Shown piece by piece: positions 47,915 through 58,282 of a stretch of DNA of 64,000 nt. The notes under the pieces were generated by a model. That model was not told where the DNA came from. It did not search any database and saw nothing but the letters and a program-made list of their open reading frames with translations. Source of the stretch: Dama dama (taxonomy: Eukaryota > Chordata > Mammalia > Artiodactyla > Cervidae); NCBI RefSeq assembly GCF_033118175.1, contig NC_083711.1, forward strand, positions 44,340,001-44,404,000, given 5' to 3'. Position numbers and translations under genes: made by a program. Position 1 is the stretch's first letter; every line of letters begins with the position of its first letter.

Positions 47915-48106
47915 TGCTATACAGTAGGTCCTTACGAGTTATCTATTTTATAAATAGTACTGTGTACTGTCATTCCCTATCTCCTGATTTGTTCTTCCCC
48001 CCACCTATCCCCTGGTAATGTAAGTTTATATTCTACATCTGTGACTCTACTACTGTTTTGTAAATAAGTTAATTTGTACCTTTTTTTTTAATTCTACATA
48101 TAAAAG

Positions 48107-49074
48107 CTTGTCTCTGCCTTCCTTGCTATCTTTTGGCATTTTTCAACATTAATCTGTCACATTTGTTTATTAATGTGCTTTTTCCTCTCCCACATGTACC
48201 ACATCACTGTATGACTGTATGCAAATCTCTCTCAGTATATGTAAACATGACCCTCCTTGAAATGTCCTGTCCTACTAAAGCAAAAAGAAAAGCAAACAAT
48301 TCCAGTGACAAAATTGTTCTCTCTCCTCTTCTTCTGTCATTAAAGTTCACATTCCTATAGAGAAGCAGAATCTGATCATAGCTTGATTTCAGGAAAGCCA
48401 TCTGATTAAACGACATTGTACTACAGCTGAAATGACTAACGAAGCTCCCAGTGGTATCATGTTGTTAGTACGTGTGAATCTGTGAGTGGAAGGAAACAGT
48501 TCCCCAGACATGACAATTACATCAGATAAAGGATCATATTAACACTATCGACTCTTATCTCACTGGCTTGGACTCTATGTGCTCATGCATTACCTAATCT
48601 CCTTGTAAGATCTCAGTCCATGATTTCTGAATTCCTGGGGCGTTTCTTCCCTGTGTCTAGGTATGAGCTAGCTGGCTACAATCTCCAGTGTATGCACTGT
48701 GGTCCTCCTGCCAACTGTGGCCTTTTTCATTTATATGCTTTCTGCAAACCCCTTCACCAAGACCATTATTCCTGGCGCTCTTTAAGAATCTTGGTACCTG
48801 AACCAAAAACACTACATACTCCTTGAGAGTATTAGGAACACAGTCACTGAGGTCTTCAGTGGTTTAAAGCCATTCTATCTAGTAGTGAGGACAGTGTTCT
48901 CATTTCTAACCCTGGGTCCTTATGGACACTAAAGTAGCCCTCATGAACCTATGTCTCCTGTAATCTCATAAAAATAGTTTCTTGAGATTTTTTCTTCAAG
49001 TTGTCTTGACACAGGGCTCTGATACAAATGTCTAGAGATGGATTTTATGAAGCAATAGACACAACCTTCAAGGG
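48107..49074 (-). other. Unidentified 970-bp 5' part of the chimeric retrocopy
   Basis: No frame longer than about 70 codons exists on either strand and no known repeat is recognised. It was carried in by retrotransposition, so a source locus should exist elsewhere in the genome. Confidence 0.5.
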
Positions 49075-49847
49075 ACACCTATCTTACTCAAACTCTTCCA
49101 GAGAATTGCAGAAGAAGGTAAACTGTCAAACTCATTCTATGAGGCCACCATCACCCTAATTCCAAAACCAGACAAAGATGCCACAACAAAAGAAAACTAC
49201 AGGCCAATATCACTGATGAACATAGATGCAAAAATCCTTAACAAAATTCTAGCAAACAGAATCCAACAACATATTTAAAAGATCATACTTCACTTCCTCC
49301 TTTCTAAGCTGTATGAATTGTATTTTAAAATCTGTAGGTTTTTTTGCTCTGACTAGAATATTCGGTAAAAGCTTGAATTGTGAGAGTAGGAGCTATTGCT
49401 TTCTTCTTCATTTTAGAAGAAAGATTTCTTTATGATGCTGCAGAATTTTTGTAAATGATGTTTACAGGTAAGTCCCTTTCTATGAAAGACATTTGTGGGT
49501 TTAATTATAAATAAGGTTTGAATTTTTCAATTTCTAGGACACAAAGCCCTAATTGGTCATGAGTTATTACAAATTTTATGTCTTACTGAATGCAATATAA
49601 TGAAATATTAAGAAACTGGACATTCTTATTCATGAATGGTATTGTCCCATACTTTTTTGCCATCTATTTTCACTGACAGATTTTGAATTTAGGGTAATTT
49701 TGTCCTCAAAAAATAGTTTGTTATTGTTTCATTTTTCCTTAATTTTCTGCAATAGTTTATATAGGATGCAGTATTTCTTTATCAAGTGTCTGAGAACTGA
49801 CCAGTGAAGCCAATGAGGTCTGAAATTTTTATGTGAGACATATTTTA

Positions 49848-50669
49848 AACAATTCAACTTTTTTTGTTGTTTTCTTTTTTTTATTTTTTTCATTTATTTT
49901 TATTAGTTGGAGGCTAATTACTTTAAAATATTGAAGTGGGTTTTGTCATACATTGACATGAATCAGCCATGGAGTTACATGTATTCCCTATCCCGATCCC
50001 CCCTCCCACCTCCCTCTCCACCCAATTCCTCTGGGTCTTCCCAGTGCACCAGGCCTGAGCACTTGTCTCATGCATCCAACCTGGGCAGGTGATCTGTTTT
50101 ACCATAGATAATATACATGTTTCAATGCTGTTCTCTCAAAAGATCCCACCCTTGCCTTCTCCCACAGAGTCCAAAAGTCTGTTCTGTACATCTGTGTCTC
50201 TTTTTCTGTTTTGCATATAGGGTTATCATTACCATCTTTCTAAATTCTGTATATATGTGTTAGTATGCTGGTTTACTTCACTCTGTATAATGGGCTCCAG
50301 TTTCATCCATCTCATTAGAACTGATTCAAATGAATTCTTTTTAATGGCTGAGTAACATTCCATGGTGTATATGTACCACAGCTTCCTTATCCATTCGTCT
50401 GCTGATGGGCATCTAGGTTGCTTCCATGTCCTGGCTATTATAAACAGTGCTGCGATGAACATTGGGGTGCACGTGTCTCTTTCAGATCTGGTTTCCTCGG
50501 TGTGTATGCCCAGAAGTGGTATTGCTGGGTCATATGGCAGTTCTATTTCCAGTTTTTTAAGAAATCTCCACACTGTTCTCCATAGTGGCTGTACTAGTTT
50601 GCATTCCCACCAACAGTATAAGAGGGTTCCCTTTTCTCCACACCCTCTCCAGCAACAACTCAGCTTTTT
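49848..50669 (-). mobile_element. Young L1 3' end, antisense, 5'-truncated
   Basis: Poly(T) and an antisense 3' UTR like those of the copies at 4905 and 59906 are followed by about 430 bp of ORF2 carboxy-terminus, truncated at 50653. Flanks of 16 bp, starting aacaa and ending ctttt, at 49848-49863 and 50654-50669 agree at 14 positions and probably are the target duplication. Confidence 0.85.
50229..50573 (-). pseudogene. L1 ORF2p carboxy-terminal fragment
   Basis: A 114-codon frame corresponds to the end of ORF2p, running past its usual end because the final codons are altered (near 50265). The CX3CX7HX4C motif lies partly outside the fragment. Confidence 0.75.
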
Positions 50670-52331
50670 AACAGATAGGAGAGAAATGGTATGGCCCTAA
50701 CAGAAGCATAAGATATTGAGGAGTGGCGGCAAAGCTACAAAGAAGAACTATACAAAAAAGATCTGAATGACCCAGAACCATGATGGAGTGGTACTCACCT
50801 AGAGCCAGACATCCTGGAATGCAAAATCAAGTGGGCCTTAGAAAGCATCACTATGTACAAAGCTAGTAGAGGTAATGGAACTTCAAGTGAGTTATATCAA
50901 ATCATAAAAGATGATGCTGTTAAAGTGCTGCAATCAATATGCCAACAAATTTGGAAACCTCAGCAATGGCCACAGGACTGGAAATGCTCAGTTTTCATTC
51001 CGATTCCAAAGAAAGCCAATAACAAAGAATGTTCAAACTACCACACAATTGCACTTATCTCATACTCTGGCAAACTAATGATCAAAATTCTCAAAACTCG
51101 GCATCAAAAGTATGTAAACTGAGAAATTCCAGATATTGAAGCTGGATTTAGAAAAGGCAGAGGAACCAGAGATCAAATTGTCAACATCCGTTGGGTCACC
51201 AAAAAAGCAAGAGTGTTCCAGAAAAATGTCTACTTCTGCTTTAGTGACTCCACCAAAGACTTTGACTGTGTGGAACACAGCAAACTGTGGAAAATTCTTC
51301 TAGAGATGGGAATATAAGACCACCTGACCTGCCTCCTGAGAAATCTGTATTCAGGTCAAGAAACAACAGTTAGAACCAGAAATGGAAAAACAGACTGGTT
51401 CCAATTTGGGAAAAGACTATGTCAAGTATGTATACTGTCACCATGCTTACTTAACTTTTATGGAGAGCACATCATGCAAAATGCCAGGCTGGATCGAGCA
51501 CAAGCTGGAATCAAGATTTCTGGGAGAAATATCAATTATGTCAGATATGCAGACTCAAATACATTTATGGCAGAAAATGAAGAGGAACTAAAGAGCATCT
51601 AGATGAAAGTGAAACAGGACAGTGAAAAAGCTGGCTTAAAACTCAACATTCAAAAAATGAAGATTATGGCTTCTGGTCCCATCACTTCATGGCAAATAGG
51701 TGGGGAAACAGTGGAAACAGTGACAGACTTTATTTTCTTGGGCTTCAAAATCAATGCAGATGGTGACTGCAGCCATTAAATTAAAAGAAAATTAAAAGAT
51801 TCTTGCTCCTTGGAAGAAAAGCTGTGACAAATGTAGACAGCATATTAAAAAGCAGGGACATTACTTTGTCAACAAAGGTCTAGCTAGTCAAAACTATAGT
51901 TTTTCCAATGGTCATGCATGGATGTGAGAGTTTGACCATAAAGAAAGCTGAGTGTGAAAGAATTGATACTTTTGAGCTGTGGTGTTAGAGGAGACTCTTG
52001 AGAGTCCCTTGGACTGCAAAGAGATCCAACCAGTCCATTCTAAGGGAAATCAGTCCTGACTATTCACTGGAAAAACTGATGCTGAAGCTGAAACTCCAAT
52101 AATTTGGCCACCTGATGTGAAGAGCTGATTCATTGGAAAAGACCCTGATGCCAGAAATTATTGAAGGCAGGAGAAGGGGATGACAGAGGATGAGATGGTT
52201 GGATGGCATCACCGACTCAATGGACATGAGTTTGAGCAAGCTCTGGGAGTTGGTGTTGGACAGGGAAGACTGGGGTGCTGCAGGCCACGGGGGTTTCAAA
52301 GTGTAAGACATAACTGAGCAACTGAATTGAA
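50670..52331 (+). mobile_element. BovB, 5'-truncated, sense (copy 7)
   Basis: BovB from the linker region through RT to the 3' end (aactgagcaactgaattga). The catalytic box reads Tyr-Ala-Asp-Ser near 51547-51558, losing the second aspartate. Multiple stops and shifts are present. Confidence 0.9.
50853..51122 (+). pseudogene. BovB copy 7 RT fingers fragment
   Basis: An 89-codon frame carries the region from Lys-Ala-Ser-Arg-Gly-Asn-Gly to the template-binding segment. It is followed by a stop where copy 1 also has a lesion nearby. Non-functional. Confidence 0.8.
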
Positions 52332-52449
52332 ATAATTGGGCTTTGAGGTTATCATATTTCTCATGAGTGAGCTTTATTTGTTTCCATTGTTCATGGAAAT
52401 TGCTTAATTCAATTTGTTGAATTTATTGATAATAATTGGTTGACAAACT

Positions 52450-52712
52450 ATAGAAAATTCTTAAAGAGAAGGGAATACCTTGTGCCTGTCCTTCCTCATA
52501 AAAAATCTGTAACAGTTCAGGAAGCAACTGTAAGAACGGGACATGGAAGAACAGACTGGTTCCAAATAGGGAAAAGAGTACAAAACGGCTGTATATTGTC
52601 ACCCTGATATTACTTATATGCAGAGTACATCATGAGAAATGCTGGGCTGGAGGAAGCACAAGCCAGAATGAAGATTGCCAGGAGAAATATCAATAATATC
52701 AATATTATATAA
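52450..52712 (+). mobile_element. BovB internal fragment, sense (copy 8)
   Basis: About 260 bp of the RT palm region without either BovB end. It lacks the 3' terminus normally kept by retrotransposition, so deletion or recombination after insertion is likely. Confidence 0.8.
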
Positions 52713-53053
52713 TAAGCACTATTGAACAAAACTTTTTCTACATCTGATATTTTCTAGCCTCATAGAAATTCTACATATATGAAATATATTCAGGAACTTT
52801 TCCATTTTTATATTAATTTGAAAACAATATAGTATGAAAAATCTATGAACCCTGAAAACTGAAATAATACGCTACTCTATCATTATTCTTTTCTCCTCTT
52901 AAACTCAATTTGGAAATAAATATTTTCTTCCCAGGCATATATTTCATCCTAATACAATTTATGAGTGACATGTATGAAAAAGCTTTTAAACTTTTTCTGA
53001 TGCTTGAAAGAAGACATATTCTTTATTTTTACACTAAAAATTCAGCAAGTTCT

Positions 53054-54135
53054 GTTCAGTTCGGTCACTCAGTCATGTCCGACTCTTTCAAGCCCATGGA
53101 CTGCAGCACGCCAGGCTTCGATATCCATCACCAATTCCCAGAGCCTGCTCAAACACATGTCCATCCCATCGGCGATGCCATCCAACTATCTCATCCTCTG
53201 TCGGCCCCTTCTTCTCCCACCTTCAATCATTCCCAGCATCAGGGTCTTTTAAAATGAGTCAGCTCTTCACATCACGTCGCCAAAGTATTGGAGTTTCAGC
53301 TACAGCATCAGTCCTTCCAATGAATATCCGGGACTGATTTCCTTTAGGATGGACTGGTTGGATCTCCTTGGAGGCCAAGGGACTCATAAGAGTCTTCTCC
53401 AACACCACAGTTGAAAAGCATCAATTCTTCTGCACTCAGCTTTCTTTCTAGTCCAACTCTCACATTCATACATGACTACTGGGAAAACCATAGCTTTGAC
53501 TACACAGAACTTTGTTAGCAAAGTAACATCTCTGCTTTTTAATATGCTGTCCAGGTTGGTCATAACTTTCCTTCCAAGGAGCAAGTGTCTTTTAATTTCA
53601 TGGCTGCAGTCACCATCTGCAGTGATTTTGGAGCCCAAAAAAATAAAGTCGGTCACTGTTTCCCCATCTATTTGCCATAAAGTGATGGGACCAGATGCCA
53701 CGATCTTAGTTTTCTGAATGTTGAGCTTTAAGCCAACTTTTCCACTCTCCTCTTTCACTTTCATCAAGAGGCTCTTTAGTTCTTCTTCACTTTCTGCCTG
53801 AGGGTGGTGTCATCTGCATATCTGAGGTTATTGATATTTCTCCCGGCAATCTTGATTCCAGCTTGTGCTTCATCCAGCCTAGTGTTTCTCATGATGTACT
53901 CTGCATATAAGTTAAATAAGTAGGGTGACAACATACAGCCTTGACGTACTCCTTTCCCTATTTGGAACCAGTCTGTTGTTCCATGTCAAGTTCTAACTGT
54001 TCCTTATCGACCTGCATACAGATTTCTCAGGAGGCAGGTCAGGTGGTCTGGTATTCCCATCTCTCTAAGAATTTTCCAGTTTGTTGTGATCCACACAGTC
54101 AACAGCTTTGGCATAGTCAATAAAGCAAAGTAAAT
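53054..54135 (-). mobile_element. BovB, 5'-truncated, antisense (copy 9)
   Basis: It runs from the BovB 3' end (gttcagttcggtcactcagt) to the RT region at ttggcatagtcaataaagc. The open piece 53384-53767 (minus) covers the RT carboxy-terminus. The Tyr-Ala-Asp-Asp box is intact near 53813-53824 but followed by a frame break. Confidence 0.9.
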
Positions 54136-54158
54136 GTAAAAATTCAATAAGTAGATAC

Positions 54159-54276
54159 TACTTAAAGTATATGGCTTCCCTTAGTAGCTCAGCTGGTAAA
54201 GAATCCACCTGCAATGCAAGAGACTCAGGCTAGATTCCTAGTTTGGGATGATCTGCTGGAGAAGTACTTAAAGTAT
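54159..54276 (+). mobile_element. SINE head only (tRNA-derived part) with 12-bp duplication
   Basis: TACTTAAAGTAT flanks a 94-bp insert at 54159-54170 and 54265-54276. The insert holds only the tRNA-like head (ggcttcccttagtagctcag to gctggagaag) and lacks the Bov-A body and tail. Confidence 0.9.
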
Positions 54277-55119
54277 TAAATAAGACTAATTAATCTATAA
54301 ATATCTCAAAACATCTATACACAAAGGTATACTTTATCTTTAATCTGTTAAAGTTGATTAATATCATATTAAAATTTTCAGCAATCTCTTTTCTTAGTTT
54401 ATGATTTAATTTGTATAATTTATTATGATATAAGATGCCTAAATAAAATACATAATATTTATGTAATTGACCTATTTTTCAATATAAATTGACTACCAAT
54501 TTCTCTCTGGTGATTATAGCCACATATTCCTGTATTGCTATAACATTATTTCTTTATGTTTGTGCATTTGCCTAATAAAACTTTGTCAACATAATTAAAT
54601 TTGACCTTTATTTTTATGATGTGCTCCCTTTATAAGTGCACACCAATAAATTTTTAACCCATGCTGACAGTTGTTGATTTAATAGGGTTATTATTACATT
54701 AATTACAGATATCTTCCTGGCTTGTATGTTTCAAAGTCTGACATATTACTTCATACACTCTGTTTTGTTTTGTCACTTTTGTTATATGTAATACAATTAA
54801 GAAATTATTTCATTTCACGTATTGATCCCAATAGTTTTCTCATGGCTTCACGGAAGGCTATTTTGAGGAGGACTCTTAAGCAAAGAATGAATTAATACCT
54901 GAGTTATTCACACCAGGCAAGCTATACAAACTATTTTAGCTTGATGACGAGGGTAGGGAAATCTAAAGTGGATGTTGGAGATAAAAGAGTGTCAATATTA
55001 GTTAAGGCTATATCTTCCAGAAAATATGGTATTATAGTTTGGCTTGATTATCTTAAATATTTCCTCAGAATTCCAACAGGACACTCCATTAAGCATTGGA
55101 ATCACTCTGCCATTCTTTT
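54277..55119. other. AT-rich sequence, nothing recognised
   Basis: No exon, RNA gene or repeat identified with confidence; may hold further ancient L1 debris. Confidence 0.4.
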
Positions 55120-55440
55120 TTAGAGGTAACATTTTTATTGAATTATAACTGATGCACAATACTATGTTAGTTTCAGCTGTGCTACACAATGATTTTACAT
55201 TTGCATACTTTATGAAAGGATCACTACAGTAGGTGTAGTAACCATCTGTCCCCAAGGTTATTACGATGTTTTTGATCACATACTACTTCTCCATGACTTA
55301 TTTATTATATGACTGGAGGTTTTACCTCTCAATTCATTTCACCTATTTAACCCATCCCTCAACACCCTCACTTCTGACACTCACCAGCTTACACTCTGTA
55401 TCTATGAGTCTGTTTCTGTTTTGTTTTTTAGTTTCCACAT
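55120..55440 (-). mobile_element. L1M 3' UTR, antisense
   Basis: Phrases such as gttagtttcagctgtgctac, atgacttatttattatatga and tctatgagtctgtttctgtt mark an antisense mammalian L1 3' UTR. Confidence 0.65.
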
Positions 55441-55965
55441 AGCCTAGAAATGATTTGACAATCAAGTGGTCAATTAATCTACAATTAAATAGGCAAGCAT
55501 ATACAATGGGGCAAAGAAAACCTCTCTAATAAATAGTTTTGGGAAAACTGGACCACTACATGTAAAATAGTGAGACTAAACTAACTTTTCACACAATATA
55601 TAAACACAAAACTAATAAATACTTAAATGTAAGGCTTGGAACCATAGAATTCTGATGAAAATATAAGCTATATATTCTGATGCTGAGTATTAGTAATATT
55701 TATTGGATATGTATACTTAGGCAAAGGAAATAAAAGTAAACTAAATAAATGGGACTACATTTATTTAGTTGCACATGGAAGGAAACTATCCACAAAACAA
55801 AAAGACAGCCTACTGAATGGAAGATGATATTTGCAAATAAATGTGCAAAGGAAATGAATAGAGATTTTTCCAAAGAAGACATACAAATTGACCTCATGAA
55901 TATATGCTCAATGACACTATCATTAGGAAAATTCAAGTTAAAACCACAATAAGATACACCTTGTT

Positions 55966-56713
55966 CAGTCAGAATATGCATGCATGCTAAGCTGCTTCAG
56001 TTGTGTCTGACAATTTGTGACCCTATGAACCTAGACAGCATACTGAAAAGCAGAGACGTTACTTGGTCGACAAAGGTCCATCTAATCAAAGCTATGTATT
56101 TTCTAGTGGTCATGTATGGATGTGAGAGTTCTACTATAAAGAAAGCTGAGCACTGAAAAATTGATGCTTTTGAACTGTGGTGTTGGACAAGACTCTGGAG
56201 AGTCCCTTGGACTGCAAGGAGATCCAACCAGTCCATCCTAAAGGAGATCAGTCCTGAATATTCATTGGAAGGACTGATGCTAAGCTGAAACGTGAATACT
56301 TTGGCCACCTGATGCGAAGAGCTGACTCGTTTGAAAAGACCCTGATGCTGGAAAAGATTGAAGGAGGGAGGAAAAGGGGACGACAGAGGATGAGATTGTT
56401 GGATGGCATCACCGACTTCATGGACATGAGTTTGAGCAAGCTCTGGGAGTTGATGATGGAAAGGAAGTCTGGTGTGCTGCAGTCCATGGAGTCCCAAAGA
56501 GTTGGGCATGACTGAACGACTGAACTGAACTGAACTGAACAGGCTCATCTACCCATGGGATTCTCCAGGCAAGAATACTGGAATGTGTTGCCGTGGCAAC
56601 CCTCCTCCAGGGACTCTTCCTGACCCAAGGATCAAACCCATGTCTCTTGTCTCCTGCCTTGGAAGGAGGATTCTTTACCTCTAGTGCCACCTGGGAAGCC
56701 CCCAGTCAGAATA
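55966..56713 (-). mobile_element. Bov-tA SINE, antisense, split by BovB; 11-bp duplication
   Basis: CAGTCAGAATA flanks the SINE at 55966-55976 and 56703-56713. SINE sequence lies at 55977-56026 and 56541-56702. Between them a BovB 3' end is inserted in the opposite direction, giving a BovB-in-SINE-in-L1 nest. About 14 bp of SINE are missing at the BovB junction. Confidence 0.9.
56027..56540 (+). mobile_element. BovB 3' end fragment, sense (copy 10)
   Basis: About 510 bp from aacctagacagcatactgaa to the gactgaactgaactgaac terminus. Coding remains are broken. Confidence 0.9.
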
Positions 56714-56863
56714 GCTACCATCAAAAAGAACAAATAACAAGCGTTGGGTAGGATATGGAGAAATGGAAACCCTCATGCACTGTCGATGGGGCTGTAAATT
56801 GGTTGAGCAAGTATGGAAAATGGTATGGAGTTTCCTTAAAAAAATTAAACATAGAACTGCCAT

Positions 56864-56976
56864 TTTCGTTGTTCAGTCACTAAGTAGGGTCTGAATCTTT
56901 GAGACCTCATGGACTGGAGCATGCCAGGCTTCCCCGTCCTTCTCTGTCTCCCAGAGTTTGCTCAAACTCATGTCCA
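56864..56976 (-). mobile_element. Short BovB/Bov-A 3' end, antisense
   Basis: About 110 bp starting gttgttcagtcactaag and ending ctcaaactcatgtc, flanked by CCAT on both sides, inside L1 ORF2 at gccat|atg. Confidence 0.75.
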
Positions 56977-57100
56977 TATGAACCAGCAATTTCACTTCTG
57001 AGTATTCACCCAAAGAAAACAAAAACACTAATTTAAATATATATACACTTTAATATTTATAGCAGCATTATTTACAAGCACCAAGGTATGGAAGCACCTC

Positions 57101-57874
57101 CCTTCTTGAGAAGAAAATGGTGACAGCTTGTTCTTAAAGAAGTTTCATATATAGCTAAAAGGCACTCATGGATCTTTGCAGTGCATGGGTTGTTTATGAC
57201 CTTCCCCACATTTGGTCAGCTCCACTCTTCTTGGCCTTTGGCCACTTGCTGTGTTTCTGGGATGGTGGTCACTTTCACAGTTTGAATCCTTCTCACCGTT
57301 GCCATTGCCCTTTATCTAAAGCCACTGCCTCCTTCACAAGCTGTGTATGACAAGAGAAAGAGCAGTATAACTCTTAGCTAAAATTGAGTGGGATGTTATA
57401 TAAACCCCAGCAACCAGTTCTGACCCAACGCAGCTGACAGAGACTACAGAGTTACAGCCCTACTGGATAACACATTTTCCTAAATCAGAGGGACTCTGGC
57501 TGCCCAGAAGGGCTGAATAACACAAACCTGATATGGTGAAGTTAAAGTGCCATGTGGGTAAACATTTACCATTGAGAGACAGGGAATAAGAAGGAGCCAG
57601 CAGATTATTTCCTCATTCTTCTGGCCCAGATGGATGTTCTGACCTCTCACCATGGATGACAAATGTGACCAAGAAAACACTAACTTTCTAATGAGGCCAA
57701 GATAAAATTAGCTTGGCAGCTCTTTTTATTTGCTCTCTCTCCTAGCAAATGGTACTTCATTTTTGAATCACTCTTGCTTCATTGGATTGTAACGAATAAA
57801 GATGAAGCATGTAAGTTTTGCCTCAAGCTAGATTTTAGGGAACCTATGGAAAAAGACAATTTTCATTGTTTTAT
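57101..57874. other. Unrecognised block, possible LTR at the right end
   Basis: The part 57420-57830 is less AT-rich and ends with gtaacgaataaagatgaagc, which resembles an LTR poly(A)-signal region. No partner LTR or flanking duplication was seen, and no exon was found. Identity is open. Confidence 0.35.
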
Positions 57875-58282
57875 CAGTTCAGTTCAGTCACTCAGTCATG
57901 TCCAACTCTTTGTGACCCCATGAAATGCAGCACACCAGGCCTCCCTGTCCATCACCAATTCCCGGAATCTACTCAAACCCATGTCCATTGAGTAGGTGAT
58001 GCCATCTAATCATCTCTCCTCTGATGTCCCCTTCTCCTCCTGCCCTCATTCTTTCCCAGCATCAGGGTCTTTTCAAATGAGTCAACTCTTCACATCACGT
58101 GGCCAAAATATTGGATTTTCAGCTTCAGCATCAGTCCTTCCAATGAACACCCAGGACTGATCTCCTTTAGGATGGACTGGTTGGACCTCCTTACAGTCTA
58201 AGGGACTCTCGAGAGTCTTGTCCAACAGCACAGTTCAAAAGCATCAATTCTTCGGTGCTCAGCTTTCTTTATAGTCCAACTC

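Larger units (their letters stand above)
47529..49085 (-). mobile_element. Chimeric retrocopy: unknown 1 kb joined to an L1 3' end
   Basis: ACACCTATCTT is repeated at 47529-47539 and 49075-49085. A T tract at 47540 marks the 3' end of a minus-strand insert. From the left, the insert reads as an antisense L1 3' UTR to about 48106 (with a SINE inside), then about 970 bp of sequence that is not L1 and that I do not recognise. The minus-strand RNA would be unknown sequence first, L1 3' end last. Possible origins are a spliced or readthrough transcript ending in an L1, or template switching. Confidence 0.8.
46712..49305 (+). mobile_element. L1 ORF2 internal fragment with poly(T) on the wrong side
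   Basis: CACTTCCTCCTTTCT is repeated at 46712-46726 and 49291-49305, so everything between entered as one insertion plus later inserts. T10 at 46727-46736 says the insert's 3' end is on the left (minus-strand insertion). Yet the L1 sequence that follows is in plus orientation and covers only part of ORF2 (46737-47539 and 49086-49290), with no 3' UTR. The likely explanation is twin priming in which only the poly(A) remained in direct orientation. Confidence 0.85.
46470..53040 (-). mobile_element. Ancient L1M relic, antisense, host to nested insertions
   Basis: Antisense ORF2-like pieces lie at 46500-46726, 49306-49860 and 52335-52449 and possibly 52713-53040. They read in one consistent order once the younger inserts are removed; for example aattctgaccagtgaagccaa-like sequence appears near 49795. 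The joins at 46726/49306 are proven by a 15-bp duplication. The rest is inferred from weak similarity. Confidence 0.5.
55445..57100 (+). mobile_element. Ancient L1 ORF2 relic, sense, with three nested inserts
   Basis: L1 ORF2 carboxy-terminal sequence is readable at 55445-55976, 56714-56863 and 56978-57100. The joins are restored when the SINE/BovB complex (55977-56702) and a short antisense BovB end (56864-56976) are removed. Confidence 0.75.

Noticed and set aside
48620..48826. A 68-codon cysteine-containing frame
   Set aside because: It lies in the unknown part of a minus-strand retrocopy, is on the opposite strand, and has no splice or domain support.
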